Below are positions 1 through 7,968 of a stretch of 64,000 nucleotides of DNA, piece after piece. Numbering within the stretch: position 1 is the first letter of the stretch; each line of letters opens with the position of its first letter. Made by a program: the position numbers and the translations under genes. The stretch is from JALYGY01 sp963800975 (lineage in GTDB: Bacteria; Actinomycetota; Rubrobacteria; Rubrobacterales; Rubrobacteraceae): positions 556,649 to 620,648 of the forward strand of contig CAWDDB010000013.1 of NCBI GenBank assembly GCA_963800975.1, read 5' to 3'. The notes beneath the pieces were generated by a model. It was not told where the DNA came from and searched no databases. It was given only the letters and a program-made list of their open reading frames with translations.

Positions 1-943
1 CGCCAACCTCCCAGGTCGGCAGATCGAGGTCTCCGGTGAGACCCGCGGCGAAAGCCTCGCCGTTGTTGGAGTCCGGCTTCTGCACCTCGACGCGGAGGTC
101 GGTCTCGCCGCCGAGCTCCTCGAGGGCCTTCGCCTCCTCATCGTCCGATACGGGCTTCCCGTGCATGCCGTCGACGTCCTCGAGGAACGACACGCCGCGC
201 CCCTTCTTGGTCTGGGCGACGATCAGGGTCGGGACCCCCTCCTGCTCGAGGGCCTCGGCGTAGGCGCCGTCCACCTCCTCGGGGTCGTGGCCGTTTATCC
301 GGATCGCGTGCCACCCGAACGCCTCGGCGCGGGCCGCGTAGTGGTCGCCGTGCCAGCCGTCCATCGTCTCGCGCGTCTGGCCTAGCCTGTTCATGTCCAG
401 GATGGCGATCAGGTTGTCCAGCTTGTAGAAAGAGGCGTGCTGGAATGCCTCCCACATCGAGCCCTCGGCCATCTCGGAGTCCCCACAGAGGACCCAGACG
501 TGGTAGGGGAGCTTGTCCAGGTACTTGCCAGCCAGCGCGACGCCGACGCCGATCGGCAGGCCCTGTCCGAGCGAGCCGGTCGCGACGTCCACCCAGGGGA
601 TCTCGGGCGTGGGATGCCCCTGCAGGCGGCTGCCGAACTCGCGGAAAGTCATGAGCTCCTCGTCGGTGACGGCGCCGGCTGCCTTGTACATCGAGTAGAG
701 CAGGGGCGAGGCGTGGCCCTTGGAGAAGATCAGGTGGTCGTTCGCCGGGTTCTCCGGGGCGTCGAAGTCGTAGCGCAGGTACTTGCTCATCAGCACCGCC
801 ATGAGCTCGGCCGCCGACATGCTCGACGTGGGATGCCCCGAGCTCGCGGCGCTGCTCGAACGGATGCTATCCACGCGCAACTGCTGCGCCAGCGCGTGCC
901 ACTGCTCGGCGCCTGCCGTTTCCTGGTTGATCTGCTGCGTCAC
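1..943 (-). CDS. tkt: Transketolase, C-terminus cut off by window edge
   Basis: Encodes the N-terminal ~314 residues of a transketolase, the thiamine-diphosphate enzyme of the non-oxidative pentose phosphate pathway. The ThDP/Mg motif reads CGDSEMAEGSMWEAFQHAS and is followed by YKLDNLIAILDMNRLGQ, the pattern of the animal-like/short transketolase subgroup, not the Escherichia coli one. An early GHPTSSMSAADMMAVL and FSKGHASPLLY also fit the family. The start is the GTG at 943 because a strong AAGGAGG lies about 7 nt upstream and the protein begins just before the conserved LRVDSIRSSSAASSGHP block. The pyrimidine-binding and C-terminal domains lie outside the window. Confidence 0.93.
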   Translation of the reverse strand, partial: MTQQINQETAGAEQWHALAQQLRVDSIRSSSAASSGHPTSSMSAAELMAVLMSKYLRYDFDAPENPANDHLIFSKGHASPLLYSMYKAAGAVTDEELMTFREFGSRLQGHPTPEIPWVDVATGSLGQGLPIGVGVALAGKYLDKLPYHVWVLCGDSEMAEGSMWEAFQHASFYKLDNLIAILDMNRLGQTRETMDGWHGDHYAARAEAFGWHAIRINGHDPEEVDGAYAEALEQEGVPTLIVAQTKKGRGVSFLEDVDGMHGKPVSDDEEAKALEELGGETDLRVEVQKPDSNNGEAFAAGLTGDLDLPTWEVG

Positions 944-1147
944 GTGGTACCTCCTTGGAGGCGTCGCCGTCTGTTACGCTGAGATTCTATCCTCTCCTAC
1001 CCGGCGCCGGTGATCGAGAAACTACGCGCCGCGTGGCTCTCGGTTGTGTATCCGATAGGGTCACCGGACCGGTGGATTATCCCGGTTCACCGCCGGGTAT
1101 ATCTAGCTGCGTCGTTGAGAGTATTTCGCGAGGAGAAGGAGTAGATC

Positions 1148-1501
1148 TTGGGTAGAGGAGACGCAGGCGGTCGCGACGAGCCAGGCAGGGGCCGCGAAGG
1201 ACGCGAGGGCAGGCGCGAAGGCGGGCGCGGAGCAGGGAGAGAGGGTGGCCGCGGTGGCGCCCCGGATCGCCCCGGCGGGGAAGGGGGCGGCGGTCGCACC
1301 CCCGAGGAGCGCCAGGAGCGCCAGGAGCTTCGCGAAGAGCGCGAGCAGCGCCGGGACGAGCGGCAGGATCGCAGGCAGGAGCGGCAGGAGCATAGGGAGG
1401 CGCGCCAGGATCGCCGGGATCAGCGGCAGGAGGGCCGCGAGCAGCGCCGGGACGAGCCCGGACCCGAGGGTGAGCCTGGGGGCGGGAAAGACCAGGCCTA
1501 G
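1148..1501 (+). CDS. Arg/Glu/Gln-rich low-complexity protein, function unknown
   Basis: 117 residues, TTG start, with GAGGAGAAGGAG 7 nt upstream. The first half is Gly/Arg-rich (GRGREGREGRREGGRG) and the second is an almost pure R/E/Q/D tract (ERQERQELREEREQRRDE, repeated with variation) that should form a single charged alpha helix or coiled coil. No signal peptide, membrane segment or known domain. Third codon positions are G/C-rich in this frame and a terminator with a U-run follows on the same strand, so I prefer this frame to the hydrophobic Leu/Ala/Pro frame on the opposite strand (1103-1549), which is the mirror of the same repeats and lacks a ribosome site. Confidence 0.5.
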   Translation: MGRGDAGGRDEPGRGREGREGRREGGRGAGREGGRGGAPDRPGGEGGGGRTPEERQERQELREEREQRRDERQDRRQERQEHREARQDRRDQRQEGREQRRDEPGPEGEPGGGKDQA

Positions 1502-1561
1502 CTCGGCGCCCGTCGACCCCCAAGCCCGGCCTCGGTAAAGAAGGCGCACGCAAGTGCTTGG

Positions 1562-1586
1562 CCGCGTCCCCCAAAAGGGGACGCGG
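1562..1586 (+). terminator. Rho-independent terminator after the R/E/Q-rich gene
   Basis: A perfect 10-bp stem (CCGCGTCCCC / GGGGACGCGG) with a CAAAA loop is followed by TTTCTCGTT. Its orientation supports a plus-strand transcript ending here. Confidence 0.75.
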
Positions 1587-1741
1587 TTTCTCGTTGGTAT
1601 GAAGAATTACCGAGTGTCGGTTTGGACCTGTTCTAAATTGGGGACCGCTGTCAACGCGACCGCGCGATGGCACGAGGAGGTGACGCTGGCGCGCGCGGGA
1701 CGGGTTTCTGTAATGCGGGATCGCCGAGAGACAGGAGGAGA

Positions 1742-2620
1742 ATGTATCTCCGGATAGACAAGCTGCAGATAGAGCTACCGAGGCCCACGGAGGCGGACCC
1801 GGAGTCGGCCGGCGTCGTCCAAGAGCTTCTGGGCGGCAAGTTCGGCGAGATGTCTACCCTGATGAACTACACATACCAGTCGTTCAACATGCGCGGCAAG
1901 AGCAAGATCCGGCCGTACTACGACCTGGTGGCCAACATCGCGGCCGAGGAGATGGGCCACATCGAGCTCGTCGCCAACACCATCAATTTGCTGCTAGACC
2001 AGACCGAGGCGAGCACCGATGGGGTAGCGCCGCCGCTCAACTTCAGCGGCATGACGGGCAACCCAGACCACTTCCTCAACTACGGCCTGGGCGCCATACC
2101 CGGGAACGCCGGGGGCAAGGCGTGGTCGGGCGACTACGTGTTCAACACCGGCAATCTCAAGCTGGACCTCCTGCACAACTTCTTCCTGGAGTCCGGGGCG
2201 AGGATGGGCAAGATCCGGGTCTACGAGAGCACCCAGAACCCGGTGGCGCGCGAGATGATCGGGTACCTGATCGTGCGCGGCGGCGTGCACCAGGAGGCTT
2301 ACGCCAAGGCGCTCTCCGATATCTCCGGCGTGGACGTGACCAAGCTGCTGCCGGTGCCCGAGATCGAAAGCGCCAAGTTCCCGCACGCCAGGAAGTTCAT
2401 GGACCGGGGCTTCCACCGCATCCTCTACCGCTTCAGCCCCGACGACTATCGCCAGATAGGCGAGATCTGGAACGGCCCGCAGGCCGACACCGGGGAGCCG
2501 CGCGAGGTCCAGGACGGACCGCCCGAGGGTGGAGAGGTCCCAGACCTGAACCCGGCCCCGCCGCTGTACGCCCCAGACGTGGATGCCGAAGCGATCGAGG
2601 AGATCGCCAGGAGGCTCTAG
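1742..2620 (+). CDS. Manganese (non-haem) catalase
   Basis: 292-residue di-manganese catalase that dismutates hydrogen peroxide. The four-helix bundle metal ligands of the family are visible: Glu36 in KFGEMSTLMNY, Glu70 and His73 in AAEEMGHIELV, then the Glu of NFFLESGARMGK and the His of GGVHQEAYAKAL. The ATG at 1742 has AGGAGGAG just upstream and gives the canonical N-terminus MYLRIDKLQIELP; the reading frame stays open further upstream but that part is not family sequence. A cupin gene follows ~80 nt later after a large palindrome, so any shared transcript would include that palindrome. Likely an oxidative or desiccation stress protein. Confidence 0.96.
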   Translation: MYLRIDKLQIELPRPTEADPESAGVVQELLGGKFGEMSTLMNYTYQSFNMRGKSKIRPYYDLVANIAAEEMGHIELVANTINLLLDQTEASTDGVAPPLNFSGMTGNPDHFLNYGLGAIPGNAGGKAWSGDYVFNTGNLKLDLLHNFFLESGARMGKIRVYESTQNPVAREMIGYLIVRGGVHQEAYAKALSDISGVDVTKLLPVPEIESAKFPHARKFMDRGFHRILYRFSPDDYRQIGEIWNGPQADTGEPREVQDGPPEGGEVPDLNPAPPLYAPDVDAEAIEEIARRL

Positions 2621-2643
2621 AGGAACGTCAGGGGGAATGTCCT

Positions 2644-2673
2644 AGTAGGGGCCGGGGTACCCCGGCCCCTACT
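2644..2673. repeat. 30-bp perfect palindrome, GTAGGGGC type
   Basis: A 30-bp perfect inverted repeat between the catalase and cupin genes, with outer sequence AGTAGGGGC and its complement at the other end and no unpaired centre. The outer core matches the larger palindrome at 22436-22475. It has no U-run, so it resembles a dispersed intergenic palindromic repeat more than a terminator, though it could attenuate transcription into the cupin gene. Confidence 0.8.
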
Positions 2674-2701
2674 GCGTTGGCTACCGAGAGGAGGAAGGGG
2701 A

Positions 2702-3046
2702 ATGTCCGAAGACAAGAGCGTGAAGAAGGTCAGCTCGGCCCACTCGCCCAGGGGCGTTATGGGCCAGAAGTACCTCGCGGACGGCAAGTCCGTCTCGATG
2801 CGCATGTGGGAAGGCGAGGATCCGGGCGAGGCCAAGCCCGAAGCCAGGCGCGAGTACGAGACGGTCGGCTACGTGATCGAGGGCCGCGCCGAGCTGCTCC
2901 TCGAGGGTCAGAAGGTGCTGCTCGAGCCCGGCGACTCCTGGCTCGTCCCGAAGGGCGCCTCTCACACCTACAACATCCTGGAATCGTTCACCGCCGTCGA
3001 GGCGACCAGCCCGCCGGCCGAGGTGCACGGGCGCGACGAGGCGTGA
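2702..3046 (+). CDS. Small cupin-domain protein
   Basis: 114 residues forming a single cupin beta-barrel: EYETVGYVIEGRAELLLEG is cupin motif 1 and PGDSWLVPKGASHTYNI is motif 2, with a His in motif 2 as a possible metal ligand. Motif 1 lacks the usual two histidines, so metal binding is uncertain. The ATG at 2702 has GAGGAGGAAGGGGA upstream. It overlaps the next reading frame (GTG at 3043) by four bases, which suggests translational coupling. Substrate unknown; cupins next to catalases are often stress or detoxification proteins. Confidence 0.85.
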   Translation: MSEDKSVKKVSSAHSPRGVMGQKYLADGKSVSMRMWEGEDPGEAKPEARREYETVGYVIEGRAELLLEGQKVLLEPGDSWLVPKGASHTYNILESFTAVEATSPPAEVHGRDEA

Positions 3047-3603
3047 GCGGCGAAGCGCCCGAACACCGGGGCGAGCGCGGATCAGGGGCGGGCGGTGCGG
3101 TCCGGAAGGGCGCGCCGCCTGGCTTCGTGGAGCACGCGCACGAGCTCAGCTTCCTGACGCCCTACTCGCGGAGCAGGGCTTGGCGTTGGCTCAACGATCC
3201 CGCGACGTTCGTCGAAGGGCAGATCTGGCCCTAACGCGTGGAGTTCGTGGACGGGGGGTTCGAGCCAGGCATCCTGAACGTCCACCACGGGCCCTTCCTG
3301 AACGCAGCGGGGGTTTTCGGGGAGATCAGGGACCCACAGGAAGGCGAGACCGCCTACAGGGACCTAAGGTACTTCTACGGCAGCTACGCCATCAGCCCCC
3401 GCGTGGCCCGCCCGACGCGCCTGCAGTTCTGGGCCGAGGAGTCGGGAGGCGGCACCCTCATCACCTTGCGCTTCGACAGCCTCGTAGAGCGCCGCTTCGC
3501 GCGAACGTGGGCCATTTTGCAGGGGATCTTCTGGAGGAGGTTCCCGCGCTGGATGGGGGCGGCCCTGCGAGATCCGTCGGATCGGGCGCGAAGAGCGCAA
3601 TGA
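3043..3603 (+). pseudogene. Unknown soluble protein interrupted by an in-frame TAA
   Basis: Reading starts at GTG 3043, coupled to the cupin gene, and runs in one frame to 3603, broken only by TAA at 3232-3234. The two halves join as ...FVEGQIWP-stop-RVEFVDGGFEPG..., and the frame after the stop keeps the strong third-position G/C bias of a coding sequence for another 122 codons (LRYFYGSYAISPRVARPTRL, GGTLITLRFDSLVERRF). A TAC (Tyr) to TAA change would explain it. The full-length product would be ~186 residues and looks like a one-domain beta-rich protein (SRPBCC-like, weak). Either a recent pseudogene or, less likely, an internal restart at GTG 3238. Confidence 0.7.
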
Positions 3604-3665
3604 CCCGCGCCACATCGCCCGATACCTGAGGGAGCGCCGGCCCCGAAAACGGGAGCGCGAGCGGT

Positions 3666-3686
3666 TAGAATGCTCGTAACGAGCAT
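3666..3686 (+). promoter_or_regulatory. Putative -10 box overlapping a dyad operator for the phasin-like gene
   Basis: TAGAAT (3666-3671) is a good -10 box, and a dyad ATGCTCG-TAA-CGAGCAT (3670-3686) overlaps its end and the expected transcription start. No clear -35 box. The start codon of the next gene is at 3708 with AGGAGGGAG before it. The position suggests a repressor operator. Confidence 0.45.
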
Positions 3687-3707
3687 CGGGAGCAGGAGGG
3701 AGCCTAA

Positions 3708-4250
3708 ATGTCGGAGAAGGATCGCCCGGAGGCGGCGCAGGAGCTGACCGAGGCTTTCGGCGAACCCTACCGCAGGGTGATGCAGACCGCCGTCGACGCC
3801 CAGCAGAGGAACGTGCAGCTGGCCCAGGGTTGGGTCGAGGGCCTGACCGGGGTGCTCGAGAGCCAGGCCGAGACCAACAGGGCGCTCACGCGCGCCATGG
3901 AATCCTACGTCAACGTGGTCGAGGAGGCGGTCCGGAGCCAGGAGCGGACGAGCCGCGCGCTCACGGAGAGCCTCGACGCGTACAGGGACGTGATCGAACG
4001 CTCCACCGGCCTGCAGGAGAGGAGCACGAACCTCGTCGAGAGCTTCTTCGGCGACGTGACGGGCGAGCTGCGGGACGGGATGCAGAACACCCAGGCCGTG
4101 GCCCAGGGCATGATGGAGGGCTCGCAGAAGCAGATGGAGGCCTTCCAGAAGCTCCTCGCCGAGGCGATGGACTCGTACGTGAACCTGATGAACGCGCCCT
4201 TTGCCCTGTACCAGAAGAACCTGGAGGCGATGGGTCGACGTGGCGAGTAG
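3708..4250 (+). CDS. Phasin-like alpha-helical coiled-coil protein
   Basis: 180 residues, almost entirely helical, rich in Glu, Gln and Ala with repeated hydrophobic spacing (LESQAETNRALTRAMESY, VVEEAVRSQERTSRALTES) and a C-terminal LLAEAMDSYVNLMNAPF that resembles phasin or phasin-like granule proteins. No signal peptide or membrane span. The next gene, on the same strand 80 nt on, is an aldehyde dehydrogenase of propionyl/malonate metabolism, which would fit a polyester or storage link, but no PHA synthase is in the window. The structural call is firm and the phasin label is inference. Confidence 0.6.
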   Translation: MSEKDRPEAAQELTEAFGEPYRRVMQTAVDAQQRNVQLAQGWVEGLTGVLESQAETNRALTRAMESYVNVVEEAVRSQERTSRALTESLDAYRDVIERSTGLQERSTNLVESFFGDVTGELRDGMQNTQAVAQGMMEGSQKQMEAFQKLLAEAMDSYVNLMNAPFALYQKNLEAMGRRGE

Positions 4251-4330
4251 GGCCGGCGCCAGGCGGGTATACCCGCAAATGAAACAAAAGGCACGTTAAC
4301 CGGGAGAGGCCCACCCGCAACAGGAGGTAG

Positions 4331-5842
4331 ATGGTGCAGATCAGCGAGAGAGACCTGGAGGTCAGGAACCTCATAGGAGGCGCCTGGGAGGAGCGCGACG
4401 GACGCGACACGGAGCCGGTCTACGATCCCGCGACCGGCGAGGTAATAGCGGAGACGCCCCTCTCCACGGCCGAGGACGTGGACCGGGCGGTGAAGAAGGC
4501 TGCGGAGGCCTTCCCGGCGTGGGCGGCCACCCCCGTCGGCGAGCGGGCGCGCGTCCTCTTCCGCTTCAAGGCGCTCTTGGAGGAGCACTTCGACGAGCTC
4601 AGGGACCTGGTCACGCTCGAGAACGGCAAGGACAAAAAGGACGCGGGCGGCGAGGTAAGGCGCGGCATAGAGGTGGTCGAGTTCGCCTGCGGGATGCCCA
4701 CGCTCCTGATGGGCGAGACGGTCAGGGACGCGGCGCGCGGCATAGACAACGCCTCGTACCGCTACCCGCTCGGGGTGGTCGCGGCGATTACGCCGTTCAA
4801 CTTCCCCTGCATGGTGCCGCTGTGGACCATCCCGGTGGCCATCGGCGCCGGCAACACCTACATCCTGAAGCCCTCCGAGCGGACGCCCCTCTCCGCCATC
4901 AGGATGGGGGAGCTCCTGAAAGAGGCGGGCCTCCCCGACGGCGTCTTCAACATCGTCAACGGGGCGCGGGAGGCTGTGGACGCGATCCTGGAGCACCCCG
5001 ACATCAAGGCCGTCTCCTTCGTGGGGAGCCAGCCGGTCGCCGAGCACGTCTACGTCCACGGCGCGGCGCACAAAAAGCGGGTGCAGGCGCTGGCGGGGGC
5101 GAAGAACTCCATGATCGTCATGCCAGACGCCGTCCTGGAGAAGGCCGTCCCCAACATAATCTCGTCCTCGTACGGCAACGCCGGCGAGCGGTGCCTGGCC
5201 GGCAGCGTCCTCGTGGCCGTGGGCGACGTGGGCGACCGGCTGGTCGAGAGAATCAGGGAGTCCGCCCTGGCGATGAAGGTCGGACCAGGCAGCGAAGACG
5301 GCTCGGAGCTGACGCCCGTGATCCGGGAATCCCACCGCGAGAAGGTGCGGGGCTACGTCGACCTGGGGGAGAGCGAGGGGGCGACGGTCGCGCTGGACGG
5401 GCGAGAGCCGCCGCGCGAGGAGGGTTTCTTTATGGGACCAACGATCCTCGACAACGTCGACGGCGAGATGAGGGTGGCGCGGGAGGAGATCTTCGGCCCG
5501 GTCTTGAGCGTCGTGCGCGTCGGGAGCCTCGACGAGGCGCTGGAGTTCACCAACGCCTCCCCCTTCGGCAACGCGTGCTCGATCTACACCGAGAACGGAG
5601 CCGCCGTGAGGCACTGGCGAGAGAACGTCGAGGCGGGGATGCTCGGGGTGAACATCGGGGTCGCCGCCCCGATGGCGTTCTTCCCGTTCAACGGGGTGAA
5701 GAACTCTTTCTACGGGGACCTGCACGCAACGGGCAAGGACGGGGTCCGCTTCTTCACCGAGAACAAGGTCGAGATCACCCGCTGGCTCTCCGAGCCCGGA
5801 CCCGAAGATGCGGTTCGCCGTCCCGTGGAGACCGGGGCCTAG
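4331..5842 (+). CDS. mmsA: Methylmalonate-semialdehyde dehydrogenase (CoA-acylating)
   Basis: 503 residues. Catalyses NAD- and CoA-dependent oxidation of (methyl)malonate semialdehyde in valine or inositol catabolism. The ALDH signature GVVAAITPFNFPCMVPLW, the Rossmann Lys-Pro-Ser-Glu (ILKPSERTPLSA) and the catalytic Cys in GNAGERCLAGS are all present. The usual general-base Glu of ALDHs is replaced by Asn in AGAKNSMIVMPDA, the diagnostic feature of this CoA-acylating subfamily. The start is ATG 4331 or GTG 4334; AGGAGG at 4322-4327 fits the GTG better. A hairpin follows the stop. Confidence 0.93.
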   Translation: MVQISERDLEVRNLIGGAWEERDGRDTEPVYDPATGEVIAETPLSTAEDVDRAVKKAAEAFPAWAATPVGERARVLFRFKALLEEHFDELRDLVTLENGKDKKDAGGEVRRGIEVVEFACGMPTLLMGETVRDAARGIDNASYRYPLGVVAAITPFNFPCMVPLWTIPVAIGAGNTYILKPSERTPLSAIRMGELLKEAGLPDGVFNIVNGAREAVDAILEHPDIKAVSFVGSQPVAEHVYVHGAAHKKRVQALAGAKNSMIVMPDAVLEKAVPNIISSSYGNAGERCLAGSVLVAVGDVGDRLVERIRESALAMKVGPGSEDGSELTPVIRESHREKVRGYVDLGESEGATVALDGREPPREEGFFMGPTILDNVDGEMRVAREEIFGPVLSVVRVGSLDEALEFTNASPFGNACSIYTENGAAVRHWRENVEAGMLGVNIGVAAPMAFFPFNGVKNSFYGDLHATGKDGVRFFTENKVEITRWLSEPGPEDAVRRPVETGA

Positions 5843-5852
5843 AGAGACAAAG

Positions 5853-5886
5853 CGCGGGGGCCTCTCTGGCTGGGGAGGCCCCCGCG
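5853..5886 (+). terminator. GC-rich hairpin after mmsA
   Basis: A 12-bp perfect stem (CGCGGGGGCCTC with its complement) and a 10-nt loop directly after the stop codon. There is no U-run, so termination efficiency is uncertain. An A-rich stretch (5912-5945) follows. Confidence 0.6.
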
Positions 5887-6018
5887 ATTGCACGCTGGAT
5901 GTAACGCGCCGACAAAAAATCAGAAAAAACTCTAAAGAAAATTCCAAGAAGTGATGCTTTTGTGCCGAGAGGCAGGTACAATGGCGGCCGACGCGGCAGG
6001 TTACCTTGGAGGGGGGCT

Positions 6019-6627
6019 ATGCGTCGGATCACTGTTATCTTATCGGGGCTTCTGCTAGCCTCGGTCCTCGTCTCGTTAGCTGCGCTCTCTGCGGGCGCCC
6101 AAACGGCTCCACCAGAAGGCACCCTGGGTCCATCACAGGGCACCCTCACAGAGGGAAAGGCTGGCCCGAACGAGCCCTCGCTCGTGGACGGCACCGCGCC
6201 GACCGAAGCCGAACTTAACGAGCTGGAGGCGTTCAAGAGGAGGGGCCGCGTCACGGGCGGGGACGTGGTCCGGTTCGCGAAGAGGTACATCGGCACCAGG
6301 TACAGGTTCTCCACCTGCACCCGGAGCAGGATGAGTTGCACGTGCCTCACCAAGAGGACCTGGGCGAGGTTCGGCCACAAGCTGCCCATGAGCGAGGGCG
6401 GGCAGTGGAGGTACAAGCGGGGCCAGAGGATTGCGAAGTCCCAGCTGCGTCTTGGCGACATCGTTTACTTCAAGGAGGGGGGACGCAGGGGTGGGATCAC
6501 CCACGTCGGGATCTACTCCGGCAGGGGCAACCTGGTGCACGCCTCCAATTTCTTCGGCAAGGTGGTAGAGAGCAAGATGAAGTATCTCAGGGGCTACTCC
6601 GGCGCGAAGAGGCTGAGGCCGAGGTAA
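6019..6627 (+). CDS. Secreted NlpC/P60-family cell-wall peptidase
   Basis: 202 residues. The ATG at 6019, preceded by GGAGGGGGG, gives a clear signal peptide (MRRITVILSGLLLASVLVSL, cleavage near AGAQT). A low-complexity linker precedes an NlpC/P60 domain beginning RGRVTGGDVVRFAKRYIGTRY. The catalytic region reads RMSCTCLTKRTWARFGH in place of the usual DCSGLT, with the nucleophile Cys kept but the flanking Asp and Ser-Gly replaced. ITHVGIYSGRGNLVHAS supplies the His. Probably cleaves peptidoglycan stem peptides outside the cell. TACAAT at 5977-5982 may be its -10 box. A strong terminator follows. Confidence 0.88.
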   Translation: MRRITVILSGLLLASVLVSLAALSAGAQTAPPEGTLGPSQGTLTEGKAGPNEPSLVDGTAPTEAELNELEAFKRRGRVTGGDVVRFAKRYIGTRYRFSTCTRSRMSCTCLTKRTWARFGHKLPMSEGGQWRYKRGQRIAKSQLRLGDIVYFKEGGRRGGITHVGIYSGRGNLVHASNFFGKVVESKMKYLRGYSGAKRLRPR

Positions 6628-6650
6628 CAAGCACTTAGGCAGCGTTAGAA

Positions 6651-6681
6651 GGCGGCTCCCCCGCGGGGGAGCCGCCTTTTT
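6651..6681 (+). terminator. Strong Rho-independent terminator
   Basis: GGCGGCTCCCCC pairs with GGGGGAGCCGCC around CGC, followed by TTTTT. It ends the nlpC transcript and separates it from the convergent sppA. Confidence 0.9.
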
Positions 6682-6726
6682 CTGTTGCCTGGTGTTGGTC
6701 GCGCGTTTGACGGAGACGGATCCCTA

Positions 6727-7773
6727 CTATGCCCCGGGCAGGTAGAGGTAGTAGGGCATGGGATCCAGGTCGAGCCCGGCCTCCTCCGCTATCCGCAGGG
6801 CCTCGGGCTCGCGCGGCGCGAGGCGCGCAAGCAGCGCGTCGGTGAAAGTCTCGGGCTGGACGTAGCGGACGACGGTTGCGCCCTGCACGTTCGCGAGTTC
6901 CTGCGAGATCTTCGCCGCCTCGTCGAGGCCGCCGAAGGAATCCACCAGGCCCAGCTCCCTGGCCTGCTCGCCCGAGTAGATGCGGCCGTCGGCGATCTCG
7001 CGTACCCGCTCTTCGGGTATGTCGCGGCCCTGCACGATCACCTCTACGAACTCGTCGTAGGACTCGTCGACGAGGGACTGGAAGATCTCGCGCTCCTCGG
7101 GCGTGAGGTCCCTGAAAGACGAGCCCATGTCCTTGAACTCGCCGCTCTTGATGACCTCCTGCCTCACGCCGTACTCGTCGGCAAGCTCCGCGAAGTTGGT
7201 CAGGGAGAAGATCACGCCGAGGGAGCCGGTTATCGTGGTCTCGTTGGCGACTATCCTGTCGGCGGCTGTGGAGATGTAGTAGCCGCCCGAGGCCGCGGTG
7301 TCTCCCATGGAGACGACGACCGGCTTGCCCGTGGTCCTCTTGAAGTCGAGGATGCTCTGTTGCATCTCGTCGCTCGCCGTGACCCCGCCGCCGGGGGAGT
7401 TGACCTCGAGAACGACCGCGGCCACCGCTTGGTCCTCCGCTGCCTGGTCCAGGGCGTCGGCGAGCCCTTCCGGGGTGACCGGCGGCTGGGTTCCGGGCAC
7501 CGAGGTGTCGGCAGAGGCTATGGTTCCCTCCACGGGGACGACGGCGACCTTATCCGTGCCGGTCCCGGAGACGTACTCCTCCTGGAATGACGCCGTCTGC
7601 ACGCCCGAGCCGGCGGCGCCGAGGGCCAAGACCACGACCACCAGGCCGACGATCAGGACCACAAGCCCGAGCGCGACCAGCCCGCCGACCACAAACGGCC
7701 ATCTCCGGCGCCTGCGTGTTCCGGTACCCGCGCTCTCCGGCTGCGTTTGTGGGTTGTTGTTCTCTGGCTCCAA
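6727..7773 (-). CDS. sppA: Signal peptide peptidase SppA
   Basis: 348 residues, membrane-anchored serine/lysine protease that degrades leftover signal peptides. An Arg-rich patch (TRRRRRWPFVVGG) and one strong transmembrane helix (residues ~25-55) precede a ClpP-like S49 domain. The Ser nucleophile is in MGDTAASGGYYIS and the Lys general base in VIKSGEFKDMGS. Size matches the short, single-domain Gram-positive SppA. SD is GGAG very close to the ATG. A TATAAT on the minus strand (7858-7863) upstream may be the promoter, giving a ~75-nt leader. Confidence 0.93.
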   Translation of the reverse strand: MEPENNNPQTQPESAGTGTRRRRRWPFVVGGLVALGLVVLIVGLVVVVLALGAAGSGVQTASFQEEYVSGTGTDKVAVVPVEGTIASADTSVPGTQPPVTPEGLADALDQAAEDQAVAAVVLEVNSPGGGVTASDEMQQSILDFKRTTGKPVVVSMGDTAASGGYYISTAADRIVANETTITGSLGVIFSLTNFAELADEYGVRQEVIKSGEFKDMGSSFRDLTPEEREIFQSLVDESYDEFVEVIVQGRDIPEERVREIADGRIYSGEQARELGLVDSFGGLDEAAKISQELANVQGATVVRYVQPETFTDALLARLAPREPEALRIAEEAGLDLDPMPYYLYLPGA

Positions 7774-7968
7774 GGGTTTCGCCTTTCCCGACGCCTTCTA
7801 CTACCAGGCGGTGGCGCCTGTGAGGATGCCAGCCCCAACTACGACCACGGCCACGAGAATTATAAGGGCGAGACAACCGACGAACGAGGGCGGCGACGTC
7901 CTCCAGCACCCGGATCGGTGCCAAGATGACGGCCGCGGCGCTCAGGGAGCTGGGCGCCGCACAAGGGT

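Noticed and set aside
3905..5947. Very long minus-strand ORF (680 aa) opposite the phasin-like and mmsA genes
   Set aside because: It is His/Arg/Asp/Val-rich antisense of two real genes with matching motifs; no SD and no protein-like core.
7774..7968. A small membrane protein between the ParB-like gene and sppA on the minus strand
   Set aside because: A stretch LIILVAVVVVGAGILTGATA appears but has no start in frame. Joining it to VLEDVAALVRRLSR needs a frameshift, and TATAAT inside it may simply be the sppA promoter.
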